NCBI RefSeq assembly: GCF_009765755.1
Contig: NZ_LMUV01000006.1
Location: 101,172-165,171 of the forward strand
Length of the DNA stretch: 64,000 bases
Reading direction: 5' to 3'
Source: Rhodanobacter sp. L36
Lineage (GTDB): Bacteria > Pseudomonadota > Gammaproteobacteria > Xanthomonadales > Rhodanobacteraceae
In this document: positions 1 to 11,268 of the stretch, one piece after another
How the letters are laid out: each line of letters begins with the position of its first letter
How positions within the stretch are numbered: position 1 is the stretch's first letter
Translations under genes and position numbers: made by a program
The notes under the pieces: generated by a model
Told to the model about the DNA's origin: nothing
The model's database searches: none
What the model saw: only the letters and a program-made list of their open reading frames with translations

Positions 1-110
1 AAGGTGGCAACAAAGGCGGTGGTGGCGGAGCGGGCGCCGGCATGGGCATGGGCGCCGGCATGGGCCTTGGCGGCATGGCTCATCACGACGTACACGACGA
101 TCAGCCGTAG
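1..110 (+). CDS. C-terminal end of a Gly/Met-rich protein (partial)
   Basis: The frame starting at base 3 is open from the window edge to a TAG at 108-110. It encodes about 35 residues dominated by Gly, Ala and Met, ending in a His/Asp-rich tail (MAHHDVHDDQP). The start lies outside the window. Low-complexity Gly/Met tails occur in several unrelated exported and membrane proteins, so no function can be assigned. Confidence 0.5.
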   Translation, partial: GGNKGGGGGAGAGMGMGAGMGLGGMAHHDVHDDQP

Positions 111-200
111 CCATTCGCGGTCGCCGTGTGGTTTTCGCGCCATGGCGGATGGATGATGTGGCGCAGCTATCGTTCAAGATCACCACAAGGGAAAACACCG

Positions 201-1598
201 ATGAGTGCAACACGAGCACTGCGACCCGCCATCGCGGCCGCGCTGATTTTCTGCGCCGGCATCGGACAGACCTACGCAGCCAGCACCGCCGAAGCGCTGC
301 CTGAAACCATGTCCATGCTGAAGCACGCCATCGGCGTGCACACCTCCGAGGGGCAACATCAGGTTCCCGTGCTCGCCGCCTATCTCGCGGACAAACTCAA
401 GGCTGGCGGTTTTGCCGCCAGCGATGTCGAGATCATTCCCGTCGGCGAAACCGCCGCGCTCGTCGCGCGCTATCGCGGCACCGGTGAAGGCAAGCCGATC
501 CTGCTGTCCGGTCACATGGACGTGGTGGCTGCAAAGCGCGAAGACTGGACGCGCGATCCTTTCACCTTGGTCGAAGAAAACGGCTACCTCTACGGCCGCG
601 GCAGCGCGGACATGAAAACCGCCGTGGTCGTGATGGTCGAAACACTGATCCGTCTCAAGCGCGAAGGCTTCAAACCGCGCCACGATCTGATCCTGCTGCT
701 GTCCGGCGACGAAGAAACCGCCATGGCCTCGACGCTTGAGCTGGCGAAGCGCTACCACGACGCCGAATTCCTGCTCAACGCCGACGCCGGCGGCGGCACG
801 CTCGATCCCGCCACCGGCAAGCCCACCGTGTACGAAATCCAGGCGGCGGAAAAAACCTATGCAGACTTCCAGATCGCGCTGACCTCCGCCGGCGGCCACT
901 CCAGCGAACCCGACGCGCACAACGCGATCTACCGGCTCGCGCGTGTCATCGATCGTGTCGCCGCCTATCAATTCCCGCCGATGATCAACGACATCACCCG
1001 CGGCTCGCTGCACGCATCCGGCGCACATACACCGGGCAAGCTCGGCGCGGCCATGACACGCTTCGCCGCGCACCCGGACGATGCCGCCGCAGCCGCCACC
1101 CTCTCCGCCGACCCCGCCTACGTCGGGCAGATCCGCACCACCTGCGTCGCGACCATGCTCAATGGCGGCCACGCACTCAACGCGTTGCCGCAAAGCGCCA
1201 GCGTCAACATCAACTGCCGCATCTTTCCCGGTACTCCGGTCGCGAGCGTGCACGACACGCTGATCAAAGTGATCGCCGACAAAACCGCCACCGTCACCGT
1301 GCTGCCGCCCACGCCCGTCGCCAGTCCCGCATCACCCCTGCGCAACGACGTCATCGCCGCCATCACCGACGCCGTCCACCAGCGCTACCCCCATGTCGAA
1401 GTCGTACCCGGCATGTCCGCCGGCGCCTCCGACAGCATGTACTTCCGCAACGCCGGAGTCCCCAGCTACGGCATCGATGCCTCCTTCACCAAACCCGACG
1501 ACACCTTCGCCCACGGCCTCAACGAAAAACTGCCCGCGTCGGAGGTTGAGGCGGGGTTGGCGTTCTGGCATCGGGTGTTGGTGCAGTTGGCGAAGTGA
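201..1598 (+). CDS. Exported M20-family metallopeptidase/deacylase
   Basis: A zinc peptidase of the M20/M25/M40 family, 465 residues. The preferred start is ATG 201, because it follows AAGGGAAAA and begins a signal peptide (about residues 1-25, ending ...GIGQTYA-A); an in-frame start at 126 lacks this support. M20 signatures are in order: GHMDVV near residue 105 (metal His and Asp), GRGSADMK (bridging Asp), LLSGDEET (catalytic and metal Glu), NADAGG (metal Asp) and the C-terminal AHGLNE His. A dimerisation-domain segment (GGHSSEP) is present. Such proteins hydrolyse peptides or acyl-amino acids in the periplasm; the substrate is not predictable. The gene appears monocistronic. Confidence 0.88.
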   Translation: MSATRALRPAIAAALIFCAGIGQTYAASTAEALPETMSMLKHAIGVHTSEGQHQVPVLAAYLADKLKAGGFAASDVEIIPVGETAALVARYRGTGEGKPILLSGHMDVVAAKREDWTRDPFTLVEENGYLYGRGSADMKTAVVVMVETLIRLKREGFKPRHDLILLLSGDEETAMASTLELAKRYHDAEFLLNADAGGGTLDPATGKPTVYEIQAAEKTYADFQIALTSAGGHSSEPDAHNAIYRLARVIDRVAAYQFPPMINDITRGSLHASGAHTPGKLGAAMTRFAAHPDDAAAAATLSADPAYVGQIRTTCVATMLNGGHALNALPQSASVNINCRIFPGTPVASVHDTLIKVIADKTATVTVLPPTPVASPASPLRNDVIAAITDAVHQRYPHVEVVPGMSAGASDSMYFRNAGVPSYGIDASFTKPDDTFAHGLNEKLPASEVEAGLAFWHRVLVQLAK

Positions 1599-1896
1599 GG
1601 TCGGTGGCAGAACTGCCGCCCCGTCGCACATTCTCAGCTTCGACAATGGAACCTGCCAGTCAGCGGGCGCAGCAGCATCGCCAGAACTGTGACGTAGTCG
1701 AGCTGGAAGTGCCGAATGCTGGCATGAAGCTGGCTTTAAAAAGAACGTGACTTCGGATGATTTGAGCGAGGGCCCAAATACGGCAACGAAGTCCTGCACT
1801 CGTGGTTCTGTGCGCTTGCTGTGGGATTTGAGTCGCCTTGGATGTGCGTTCGGCCTGGAGCAGACGTTTTTTTAGATCGAAATCAAGGAGAGATCG

Positions 1897-2115
1897 TTGG
1901 ACATTCTTCAAGCGTTTTTGAATCGGGAAGAGATCGCGGGCGTTCTCTACATGCACAACGACTACGTGCGCGTCGTGGCCGGCAGGTTCGAGGATTCCCT
2001 GGGTTCGCTCGTGAACCTGGTGGATCTCCAGCCGGAACCACGCTTCGTTCTGGAGCTGGATACGGGCATGGACGTCCAGGTCAAACAGTCCGAAATCCAG
2101 CTCATTGCAAGATGA
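1897..2115 (+). CDS. Small conserved-looking hypothetical protein, TTG start
   Basis: A 72-residue soluble protein that I do not recognise. The start is TTG at 1897, supported by a strong Shine-Dalgarno AAGGAG at 1885-1890 with six-base spacing. The sequence has alternating hydrophobic residues (FVLELDTG, VQVKQSEIQL) suggesting a small beta-rich fold, and ends in IQLIAR. It has no signal peptide or membrane segment. It lies alone between the M20 peptidase and an exported unknown protein. The unusual start codon combined with a good RBS favours a real gene expressed at modest level. Confidence 0.55.
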   Translation: MDILQAFLNREEIAGVLYMHNDYVRVVAGRFEDSLGSLVNLVDLQPEPRFVLELDTGMDVQVKQSEIQLIAR

Positions 2116-2226
2116 CGAGCGTCGTTTGCGACCAACGCGAGCGTCGCAGCGTCGCAGCCAGGGCTTAGGTATCCTCAAGCCACGAACGATTCGTCGAACG
2201 AACACTCAGCAGAGCTGGGGAAGACC

Positions 2227-2763
2227 ATGAAGAAAGCATTGAGCGTGCTGCTGCTCTTGTTGGTGTGCGCGTCGGCTTTCGGTCAGCAGGGCTTTAGAGA
2301 CCAGCACGGACAAGTGTCGCCCAACACGGATTCCCGCAAGTCCATCGACGGATTCGCCGGCTGGTTGGTCGTGACGCCCGACGCGGACTGGAAGGCCAAA
2401 TGGGAAACGCCTGCCGACACCGTGCCCTACTTCGCCACGGCCAGCAGCACCACGCGTGGAAAGCAGCTTTTCGTGCTCATCTTTTTCGCAAACCCGAAAC
2501 TGGATGGCAGCAACGCTGCCGACATCCGTTGCGATATCGACGTATTGAAGCCGGATGGCAAGCCGTCGTTTCACCAGACCGGCATGACCTGCTTCAAAGG
2601 TGCCCTTCATGAACCCGCGACACACATGTTCCTGTCCGCACCGGTGATCGTCTGGACCGGTGACGCCACCGATCACTCCGGCACATGGGTCGTGCAAGTC
2701 ACCCTCAAAGACAACCTGCGGCACGTGACCATGCCACTGCGGACGTCGTTCGAGCTGAAGTGA
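2227..2763 (+). CDS. Exported hypothetical protein
   Basis: A 178-residue protein with a clear Sec signal peptide (MKKALSVLLLLLVCASAFGQ, predicted cleavage after SAFG or GQ). The mature part is beta-rich, with one Cys pair (IRCDIDV and MTCFKG) that could form a periplasmic disulfide. The sequence ends in a strand-like HVTMPLRTSFEL. I recognise no catalytic motif. A GGGGAAG-like RBS precedes the ATG. Members of this type occur as uncharacterised exported proteins in xanthomonads and other proteobacteria. The gene appears monocistronic. Confidence 0.75.
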   Translation: MKKALSVLLLLLVCASAFGQQGFRDQHGQVSPNTDSRKSIDGFAGWLVVTPDADWKAKWETPADTVPYFATASSTTRGKQLFVLIFFANPKLDGSNAADIRCDIDVLKPDGKPSFHQTGMTCFKGALHEPATHMFLSAPVIVWTGDATDHSGTWVVQVTLKDNLRHVTMPLRTSFELK

Positions 2764-2839
2764 GACCAGTGGATCAGGAGATGGTCGATCAAGCCGATCG
2801 TTTGATCGAATCCGTTTTCGAATCAACGCGAGCACTCAT

Positions 2840-3301
2840 ACCGTCGGTGAAAGTACGCAAGCGTCTGCGAAACATTTCCAGTTCAATGGCAATGTTTTTA
2901 TCTCCCGTGATGGCGACGTTGCACTTGCCGCTGCGTTCGGTGTCGCGCGTCGCGACAAGCACGTGCTCATGGATACGCAGACCAGGTTCCAGGTGGGTTC
3001 GGTTTCGAAATGGTTCACCACGTTGCTTGTGCTGAAACTCGTCGATGAACACAAGCTTGCGCTCGATCAGTCCATCACTTCGCTGTTGCCGGGTTATCCC
3101 GCAACGGTGGGTGACTCTGTGACCGTTGCCGACCTGTTGTCGAACACGATCGGCATCAAGGATCGTCTGCCGACCGAACTGATCAACCGACCGGACATGT
3201 CGGCCAGCAGCATGAGTGCTGCGCAGGCAACCACTCTCTACGGACACGGTCAATCACGAACTGGACCACAGCCTTCGTTGGGGCGACGAGCAAAAGCGTG
3301 A
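2840..3301 (+). pseudogene. Remnant of a class C beta-lactamase-like serine hydrolase
   Basis: One frame reads FQFNGNVFISRDGDVALAAA, then FQVGSVSKWFTTLLVLKLVD and VTVADLLSNTIGI, matching the start of a serine hydrolase/transpeptidase domain. The SVSK box supplies the nucleophile Ser and general-base Lys, and LLSNTIGI corresponds to the usual LLSHTSGI. There is no start codon with an RBS in front. After about residue 150 the reading becomes unrelated sequence and stops at 3301, so the YxN and KTG-like boxes are missing. This is a fragment truncated at both ends. An intact member of the same superfamily lies at 33055-34368. Confidence 0.65.
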
Positions 3302-3450
3302 GGCGACGACGCGACCGAAACGCCCGGAAAGGCACCACCCAGCCCGCGGACAGCCAACGTCAAGATCACCATCAAAACAAAGCCAGAACCCAAGGCCAAA
3401 TACCGATCCCGGCTACAATGGACAGCTAACGTTCAACCCGACCTCTGCGC

Positions 3451-5052
<1,602 letters not shown>

Positions 5053-5171
5053 ATAGCGATCGAACGGATGGATTGCAGCGCATAACAACAGGCCGAGCAC
5101 GCTTTCGTGATCGCCCGCTGGATGCCTTCGAAGCGGCGCTGTTAACCTGCTTCATCTCAAGGGGGCAGTGC

Positions 5172-6086
5172 ATGCAGAACCAACCCGTCGCCGGCGCGTC
5201 CGTCGCTTTCACCACACCGCAGGATGTGCCCGGCTGGAAACGCTGGCTCGTGTATTCGCCGCTCGCACGTATCGTGATTTTCGCCGCGCTGATTTTCGGT
5301 TTCGTTTTCATCATTCGCACGGTCATGGTGTCGATCGGCTGGCTGGCAAAGACGGCGCCGCCGCTGCACAACGCGCTGGCGACCTTGAGCATGCAGCTGC
5401 TGCCTGCGCTGATCGCCTATGTCGTGCTGGTGAAGCTGATCGAACGCCGGCGGATGAGCGAACTTTCACTGCGCAGCGTGCCGACGTTTGGCGCCGGTGG
5501 ATTGCTGCTGGGCATCGTGCTTTTCAGCAGCGCGGTCGGCATTTTGTGGCTGGTCGGGAGCTATCACGTCACCGGCACCGACCCGAGCGTGGACTGGCTG
5601 CCTGAAGTGCTGGTCGCCGGCCTTGGCGCCGGCATCGGCGAGGAGATCATGTTCCGCGGCGGCCTGTTCCGCATCGTCGAGGAAGGGCTCGGCACGTGGT
5701 GGGCGCTGGCGATCTCGGCGTTGTTTTTCGGTGCCGCGCACGCGTTCAATCCCGGCGCAACGTTGTGGAGTTCGGCGGCCATCGCGATCGAGGCAGGCAT
5801 CCTGTTCGGGCTGCTCTATCACCTCACCCGCTCGCTGTGGGCCTGCGTCGGGTTGCATGCGGCGTGGAACACCATGCAGGGCACGTTCTACGGCATCCCG
5901 GTGTCCGGCATGAAAGCGCACGGCTGGCTGGTGTCGTATCGCACGGGGCCGGACTGGTTGAGCGGCGGATCGTTCGGTGCGGAGGCGTCGGTGGTGGCAT
6001 TGCTGCTGTGCTCGGTCGTGTCGGTGGTGCTGGCGACTATCGCTCTGCGCCGTGGCTCGATCGTGCCGATGCGACGCTCACGCTGA
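5172..6086 (+). CDS. CPBP-family intramembrane metalloprotease
   Basis: A 304-residue integral membrane protein with about seven or eight hydrophobic helices. It carries the CPBP (Abi, CAAX protease/bacteriocin-processing) motifs: GAGIGEEIMFRGGLF, which holds the EExxxR motif; FFGAAHAF, with a metal His; and HAAWN near the C-terminus. The start at ATG 5172 follows AAGGGGGCAG; a further in-frame start at 5073 lies upstream without an RBS. Family members are intramembrane glutamate-type proteases involved in prenyl-protein processing, bacteriocin immunity or regulation; the substrate is unknown. The following kinase operon begins 90 bases downstream. Confidence 0.88.
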   Translation: MQNQPVAGASVAFTTPQDVPGWKRWLVYSPLARIVIFAALIFGFVFIIRTVMVSIGWLAKTAPPLHNALATLSMQLLPALIAYVVLVKLIERRRMSELSLRSVPTFGAGGLLLGIVLFSSAVGILWLVGSYHVTGTDPSVDWLPEVLVAGLGAGIGEEIMFRGGLFRIVEEGLGTWWALAISALFFGAAHAFNPGATLWSSAAIAIEAGILFGLLYHLTRSLWACVGLHAAWNTMQGTFYGIPVSGMKAHGWLVSYRTGPDWLSGGSFGAEASVVALLLCSVVSVVLATIALRRGSIVPMRRSR

Positions 6087-6176
6087 CTTCATGTGCAACG
6101 CTCATCATCGTCTGACGATGTCGCTCATTTTGAATCCGGTCACGGCCGCATCGGCTTGACCACCCGAGGATCATCG

Positions 6177-9100
6177 ATGGCTCCGCAAAAGCAACCCGCT
6201 CGGCCCAGGCTTTCGTGGCTGGTCAATCAGCCGCTGCAGCGCAAGACCACCATCGCCACCGGCATGCTGCTGACGCTGTTCATGATCACCAGCATCGTGA
6301 CGCTGGGTTCGTTGCTGCAACAGGAACGCAACCGCAGCTGGTCGACGCATACCTACCGCGTGCTGCTGCAACTGGCGGCGCTGGAGCGCACGTCGCAGGC
6401 GATGCAGATTGGCGCGCGCGGCTACATGCTGTCGCAGCGGCCGGACCAGCGCGCGATGTTCGAGGACGGCACGCGCGATCTGCACGCACGCGTGCAGGCT
6501 CTGCGCGAACTGGTCGTCGACAATCCGCTGCAACAGTCGCGCATCGACACGTTCGACACGCTGGCCACGCGCTGGCAGACCGAGATCCGCACCAACGCGA
6601 TCGATGCGATCGCGCGGTTGAAGGTCGATGATCCCGCGCAGTCGGCTTTGGCGCGGCAGCATGTGCAGACCAACTATCTCGAACATCGCACGGTGAAGGG
6701 CGACGACCTCGGTGTGGTGATCGATCAGATGACCGGTGAGGAAAATCGACTGCTGGTCACTCGCAACCAGACGCTGGACCGCACGCTCACCTTCACGGAA
6801 ATCTTCAGCGCCATCGCTGCGGTTCTCGGCCTGCTGCTCGGCTTCACCGTGATCAGGCAAACGACACGCATCGTGATTCGCCCGCTGCGCCGACTCACCG
6901 ATCAGATGACGCAGCTGTCCAATCACGACCACGATTTCGAGATACGCCGGCTGGATCGCCAGGATGAAGTGGGCGAAATCGCGCGTGCACTGCAGGTGTT
7001 CCGGCAGATGGCGATCAGCATCCAGTCGCAAAGCTGGCTGAAGACGCAGGTGTCCGGCATTTCGCATCGGCTGCAGCAGGCGACCACGCATCGCGAATTC
7101 GCGCAGTGGCTGACCAGCGAACTGGCGCCGCTGCTCAAGGCGGGCGTCGGCTTGTTCTACTCGTTCGACGAAACGCGCTTCCGGCTCGACCTGCTCGGCA
7201 GCTACGGCTTGCGGCTCGGCAGCCACGGCGCCGACCACTATGTCCCCGGCGAAGGCCTGGTCGGTCAGTGCGCGACGGAGCGCAAGGCGATCTTCCTCGA
7301 CCAGATACCCGACAACTACCTGCGCATCGATTCGGGCAGCGGCACGGCGCCGCCCGGACACGTGGCGATTCTGCCGGTGCTTTATCGCGACCGGCTGATC
7401 GGCGTGGTGGAGATGGCGGGTTTCGCGCCGCTCACCCCGTTGCAGATGCAGTTGCTGGAGGAACTGCTGCCGCTGGTGGCACTCACCCTGGAAAATCTCA
7501 ACCGCTCCATCAGCACACAGCAACTGCTGCTGCAGACGCAGGAACAGGCCGACGAGCTGCGCCTGTCCGAGCTGGTGATGCGCCAGCAGAAGGAAATCCT
7601 GCGCGACAACAACGAAGCCTTGCAGGCGAAGACGACCGAACTGGAGGAGCAGTCCGAACGGTTGATCGCGTCGGAGGAAGAACTGCGCGTGCAGGCCGAA
7701 GAACTGCAGGCATCCAACGAAGAGTTGCGCGAGAAAACCGAAAGCCTCAACCAGCAGAAACACGTGTTGGAAGAGTTGCAGAAGGAAACAGAAGACAAGG
7801 CCGCGGAGCTCGCGCGCGCCAGCCAGTACAAGTCCGAATTCCTCGCGAACATGTCGCACGAGTTGCGCACGCCGCTCAACAGCCTGCTGATTCTTTCGCG
7901 CAGCCTGTCCGACAACGACACCGGCAACCTCGACGCGGAACAGATCGAGTCCGCGCGGATCATCCACGACGCCGGCACCAACCTGCTGCACCTGATCAAC
8001 GACATCCTCGACCTCTCCAAGATCGAGGCCGGCAAGATGGATCTGTTGATCGACGAGATGCCGCTGGCGGATCTGGTACGACGCTTGCGCCGCACGTTCA
8101 GCCACGTGGCCGAGGAAAAGAAACTCGGCTTCACGCTCGAGGTCGATCCGCAGCTGCCGCCGATCCTGCGCACCGACGGCAGCAAGCTGGAACAGATTGC
8201 CAACAACCTGCTTGGCAACGCGTTCAAGTTCACCGCGCATGGCGCAATCGACGTGCGCATCGGCCCCGCTGCCGAGGGCGACGTTCCCGATTCGCTGCGC
8301 GGCATTCCGCTCATCGCAATCAGCGTCAGCGACTCGGGCATCGGCATTCCGCCGGACAAATTCGAACGCATCTTCAATGCGTTCGAACAGGTCGACGCAG
8401 GCACCAGCCGCCAGTTCGGCGGCACCGGACTCGGCCTTGCGATCTCGCGTCGCATGGCCATGCTGCTCGGCGGCGATATCGCGCTGCGCAGCGAGAGCGG
8501 CAAGGGCAGCCGCTTCACCATCCTGCTGCCGCAGACGCCGCCGGAACATCCGCACGAACAGGCGGAAAGCACGGCGCGCGCTGCGGCGCCGATTGTCGTG
8601 CGACCGCTCCATCCGCAGCTGCTGCCCGATGCCATCGACGATGATCGCGACACGCTGCAACCAGGCCAGACCACCATCCTCGTGATCGAGGACGATCCCG
8701 CGTTCGCGCGCATCCTGATCGACATGATCCATCGCAAGGGTCATCGCGCGCTGGCCGCGAACAATGGCGAGACGGGCCTGCAACTCGCGCGCGAACACCA
8801 TCCCACCGGCATCCTGCTCGACGTGATGCTGCCGACGATGGACGGCTGGACGGTGATGGACCGGCTCAAGGGCGATGTCGCCACGCGAACAATCCCGGTG
8901 CATTTCATTTCCGCCACCGACGAAGCCACACGCGGACTCGAACTCGGCGCGGTGGGTTTCCTGACCAAGCCGGTGAGCCGCGAATCCATCGGCCAGGCCT
9001 TCGAGAAGCTGCTGCATTTCGCCGAGGGCCAGCAACGTCATCTGCTGATCGTCGATGACGACGCCGACTCGCGCATCGCCGTGCGCACCATGCTGCGTGC

Positions 9101-9821
9101 CGACGGCGTGCTGATCGACGAGGCGGAGTCCGCCGAACAGGCGCTGGAACAGACCACACGCCAACGTTATGACTGCATCGTGCTCGACCTCGGCCTGCCC
9201 GGGATGTCCGGCCTGCAGCTGCTGGAGGAGTTGTCGAAATCGCCCACCGGCGTACCGCCGGTGGTGGTCTATTCCGGCCGCGACCTGAGCCGCGAGGAAA
9301 ACCTTCTGCTGCGCCAGTACACCGACTCGATCGTGGTCAAGGGCGCACGTTCGCCGGAACGACTGCTCGACGAGGTGAGCCTGTTTCTGCACAGCATCGA
9401 ACATGCACCGCGTCGCGCGGCAACGAGAAAATCATCGGACAGCGATCTGGCTGGCCATCGCGTGCTGCTGGTGGACGACGACATGCGCAATTTGTTCGCC
9501 CTGTCGAAGGTGCTGCGCGGCTGGGGCTTGGTGGTGGCGATGGCGCAGGACGGACAGAAGGCGCTGAAGGCGCTGGCCGATGACGAGACGCCCGAACTGG
9601 TGCTGATGGACATCATGATGCCGGTGATGGACGGCTATGAAACCATCCAGGCGATTCGCGCACAGCCGAAATTCGCAAGCCTGCCGATCATCGCGCTGAC
9701 TGCCAAGGCAATGCGCGGCGATCGCGAGAAGTGCCTGGAAATGGGCGCGAATGATTACCTGTCCAAACCGATCGACATCGACAAACTGTCGTCGATGATC
9801 CGCGTGTGGTTGCAACGTTGA
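6177..9821 (+). CDS. Hybrid sensor histidine kinase (CHASE3-HAMP-GAF-HisKA-HATPase-REC-REC-REC)
   Basis: A 1214-residue inner-membrane kinase. TM1 (about 28-50) and TM2 (about 207-224) flank a CHASE3-like periplasmic helical domain. They are followed by HAMP, a GAF domain (about 310-440) and a long coiled coil (about 450-545) that leads into HisKA with MSHELRTPLNS (His561). The ATPase shows the N box (NNLLGNAFKFT) and G boxes (DSGIGIP, GGTGLGLAISR). Three receivers follow with phosphoacceptors Asp882 (LLDVMLP), Asp1004 (VLDLGLP) and Asp1145 (LMDIMMP). ATG 6177 was chosen because it starts a typical basic N-terminus. The stop overlaps the cheR start (TGATG), so the genes are translationally coupled. 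Confidence 0.93.
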   Translation: MAPQKQPARPRLSWLVNQPLQRKTTIATGMLLTLFMITSIVTLGSLLQQERNRSWSTHTYRVLLQLAALERTSQAMQIGARGYMLSQRPDQRAMFEDGTRDLHARVQALRELVVDNPLQQSRIDTFDTLATRWQTEIRTNAIDAIARLKVDDPAQSALARQHVQTNYLEHRTVKGDDLGVVIDQMTGEENRLLVTRNQTLDRTLTFTEIFSAIAAVLGLLLGFTVIRQTTRIVIRPLRRLTDQMTQLSNHDHDFEIRRLDRQDEVGEIARALQVFRQMAISIQSQSWLKTQVSGISHRLQQATTHREFAQWLTSELAPLLKAGVGLFYSFDETRFRLDLLGSYGLRLGSHGADHYVPGEGLVGQCATERKAIFLDQIPDNYLRIDSGSGTAPPGHVAILPVLYRDRLIGVVEMAGFAPLTPLQMQLLEELLPLVALTLENLNRSISTQQLLLQTQEQADELRLSELVMRQQKEILRDNNEALQAKTTELEEQSERLIASEEELRVQAEELQASNEELREKTESLNQQKHVLEELQKETEDKAAELARASQYKSEFLANMSHELRTPLNSLLILSRSLSDNDTGNLDAEQIESARIIHDAGTNLLHLINDILDLSKIEAGKMDLLIDEMPLADLVRRLRRTFSHVAEEKKLGFTLEVDPQLPPILRTDGSKLEQIANNLLGNAFKFTAHGAIDVRIGPAAEGDVPDSLRGIPLIAISVSDSGIGIPPDKFERIFNAFEQVDAGTSRQFGGTGLGLAISRRMAMLLGGDIALRSESGKGSRFTILLPQTPPEHPHEQAESTARAAAPIVVRPLHPQLLPDAIDDDRDTLQPGQTTILVIEDDPAFARILIDMIHRKGHRALAANNGETGLQLAREHHPTGILLDVMLPTMDGWTVMDRLKGDVATRTIPVHFISATDEATRGLELGAVGFLTKPVSRESIGQAFEKLLHFAEGQQRHLLIVDDDADSRIAVRTMLRADGVLIDEAESAEQALEQTTRQRYDCIVLDLGLPGMSGLQLLEELSKSPTGVPPVVVYSGRDLSREENLLLRQYTDSIVVKGARSPERLLDEVSLFLHSIEHAPRRAATRKSSDSDLAGHRVLLVDDDMRNLFALSKVLRGWGLVVAMAQDGQKALKALADDETPELVLMDIMMPVMDGYETIQAIRAQPKFASLPIIALTAKAMRGDREKCLEMGANDYLSKPIDIDKLSSMIRVWLQR

Positions 9822-10684
9822 TGGTGAAAGTGACGCCACCGGTCGATCTTGCACTTGAGCAGCTCGAACTCGACCTGTTTCTGCAGGCACTGCGACGTCG
9901 GCACGAATACGACTTCAGCGAATACGCGCCCGCATCGTTGATCCGCCGCGTGCGCCAACTCGTGCGCGATCATCGTTGCGCGAGCATCAGCGAACTGACG
10001 GCGCGGCTGCTGCACGAAGACGGTTTCGAAGTGAGAGTCGTGCGCGGGCTGTCGGTGCCGGTGTCGGAAATGTTCCGCGATCCGGAAGTATTTCGCGCGC
10101 TGCGCGAGCGCGTGCTGCCGATGCTCGCCTCGTATCCGCGCATCAACGTGTGGCAAGCCGGTTGCGCGCACGGGCAGGAGGTCTATTCGCTGGCGATCAT
10201 GCTGGAGGAGGCCGGCCTCTACGAACGCAGCCACATTTTCGCCACCGACTTCAATGCGGACGCGCTGGAGCGCGCGAAGGACGGCATCTATCCTGCGCGC
10301 GATGCGCAGTTGTGGTCGCGCAATTACCTGCATGCCGGCGGCACGCAAACGCTGGCGAACTACTACAGCGCACGCTACGACTTCATCAGGATGCACGAAC
10401 GGCTTCGTCGCAACATCACGTTCGCCAACCACAACCTGGTGGTGGACAAGGTGTTCTGCGAAGCGCACCTCGTGCTGTGTCGCAACGTGCTGATCTATTT
10501 TTCCAACCCGCTGCAGAACCGCACGCTGGGCCTGTTTCGCGACAGCCTGGTGCGCGGCGGATATCTCTGCCTGGGCCTTCGCGAAACGCTGGACTTTGCC
10601 GAGGTATCGACGGACTTCAGCGCGGTCGATGCGAAGCTGCGGCTGTATCGGCGCGCCAGCCCGACCCATGCAGACGCGGCATGA
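9821..10684 (+). CDS. cheR: CheR-type protein-glutamate O-methyltransferase
   Basis: A 287-residue SAM-dependent methyltransferase of the chemotaxis CheR family. The all-helical N-domain (DFSEYAPASLIRRV) is followed by the catalytic domain with NVWQAGCAHGQEVYSLAI (the GCxxGEE-type SAM motif, here GCAHGQE), ATDFNADALERAKDGIY and LVLCRNVLIYF. ATG 9821 overlaps the kinase stop by one base. No chemoreceptor is encoded nearby, so the methylated target may be the partner kinase or a remote receptor. In HK-CheR-CheB gene sets of this kind the pair is thought to tune kinase signalling. The C-terminus overlaps cheB by ATGA. Confidence 0.92.
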   Translation: MVKVTPPVDLALEQLELDLFLQALRRRHEYDFSEYAPASLIRRVRQLVRDHRCASISELTARLLHEDGFEVRVVRGLSVPVSEMFRDPEVFRALRERVLPMLASYPRINVWQAGCAHGQEVYSLAIMLEEAGLYERSHIFATDFNADALERAKDGIYPARDAQLWSRNYLHAGGTQTLANYYSARYDFIRMHERLRRNITFANHNLVVDKVFCEAHLVLCRNVLIYFSNPLQNRTLGLFRDSLVRGGYLCLGLRETLDFAEVSTDFSAVDAKLRLYRRASPTHADAA

Positions 10685-11268
10685 GCCGGCCTGAAGTGAT
10701 CGCGCCTGCCGTCATTGCCATCGGCTGCTCGCTCGGCGGCCTCAACGCGCTGAAAACCGTGCTCGGCGGATTGCACCCGGATCTGGCGCAGGCTGTCGTC
10801 GTGTGTTGCCACACCGCGGGCAGCGTTGACGTGCTTTGCCGTCTGCTCGACAGCCACTCGTCGCTCGAAGTGATCGAGGCCGGTGAGCGGCACGCCGTGG
10901 CCGGCGGCATGGTGCATGTTGCGCCCGGCGGCTATCACCTGCTGGTGGAGAACGATCGGCATTTCGCGTTGTCGGTGGATGAACCTGTGTGCTTTTCGAG
11001 ACCTTCCATCGACGTGATGTTCGATTCCGTGGCGGAGGTCTACCTCTCGGCCAGCATCGGCGTGATATTGACTGGAGCCAGCCGCGATGGCGCCGAAGGA
11101 CTGGCGCGCATTCGCGCCTGCGGCGGCATCGCGGTGGTGCAGACGCCCGCCAGCGCCGAAGCTCCCGCGATGCCGCAAGCCGCACTGGAAACCGCAGGCG
11201 CCGACCACTGCCTGCCACTGGAAGAGATCCCCGCCCTGCTCAATCGCCTTTGCATGAGATCGCCGTGA
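10681..11268 (+). CDS. cheB: CheB-type methylesterase domain protein (no receiver)
   Basis: A 195-residue protein consisting only of the CheB catalytic domain. The nucleophile is in IGCSLGG (Ser17), the catalytic His in VVVCCHTAG (His44), and the Asp in GASRDGAEGL near residue 137, so the triad looks complete. The N-terminal receiver that gates canonical CheB is absent, so activity would not be directly controlled by CheA-type phosphorylation. The start overlaps the cheR stop (ATGA at 10681-10684) and the end overlaps the next gene's GTG. It would reverse CheR modification in the same operon. Confidence 0.88.
   Translation: MSRPEVIAPAVIAIGCSLGGLNALKTVLGGLHPDLAQAVVVCCHTAGSVDVLCRLLDSHSSLEVIEAGERHAVAGGMVHVAPGGYHLLVENDRHFALSVDEPVCFSRPSIDVMFDSVAEVYLSASIGVILTGASRDGAEGLARIRACGGIAVVQTPASAEAPAMPQAALETAGADHCLPLEEIPALLNRLCMRSP

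Noticed and set aside
180-1253. A 357-codon minus-strand frame opposite the M20 peptidase
   Set aside because: Antisense shadow of a motif-complete peptidase gene.
6171-9404. A 1077-codon open frame on the minus strand
   Set aside because: It is a shadow of the hybrid histidine kinase on the plus strand, caused by high GC. Composition is unnatural (Gln, Arg, His and Ala rich), and it has no RBS or domain.
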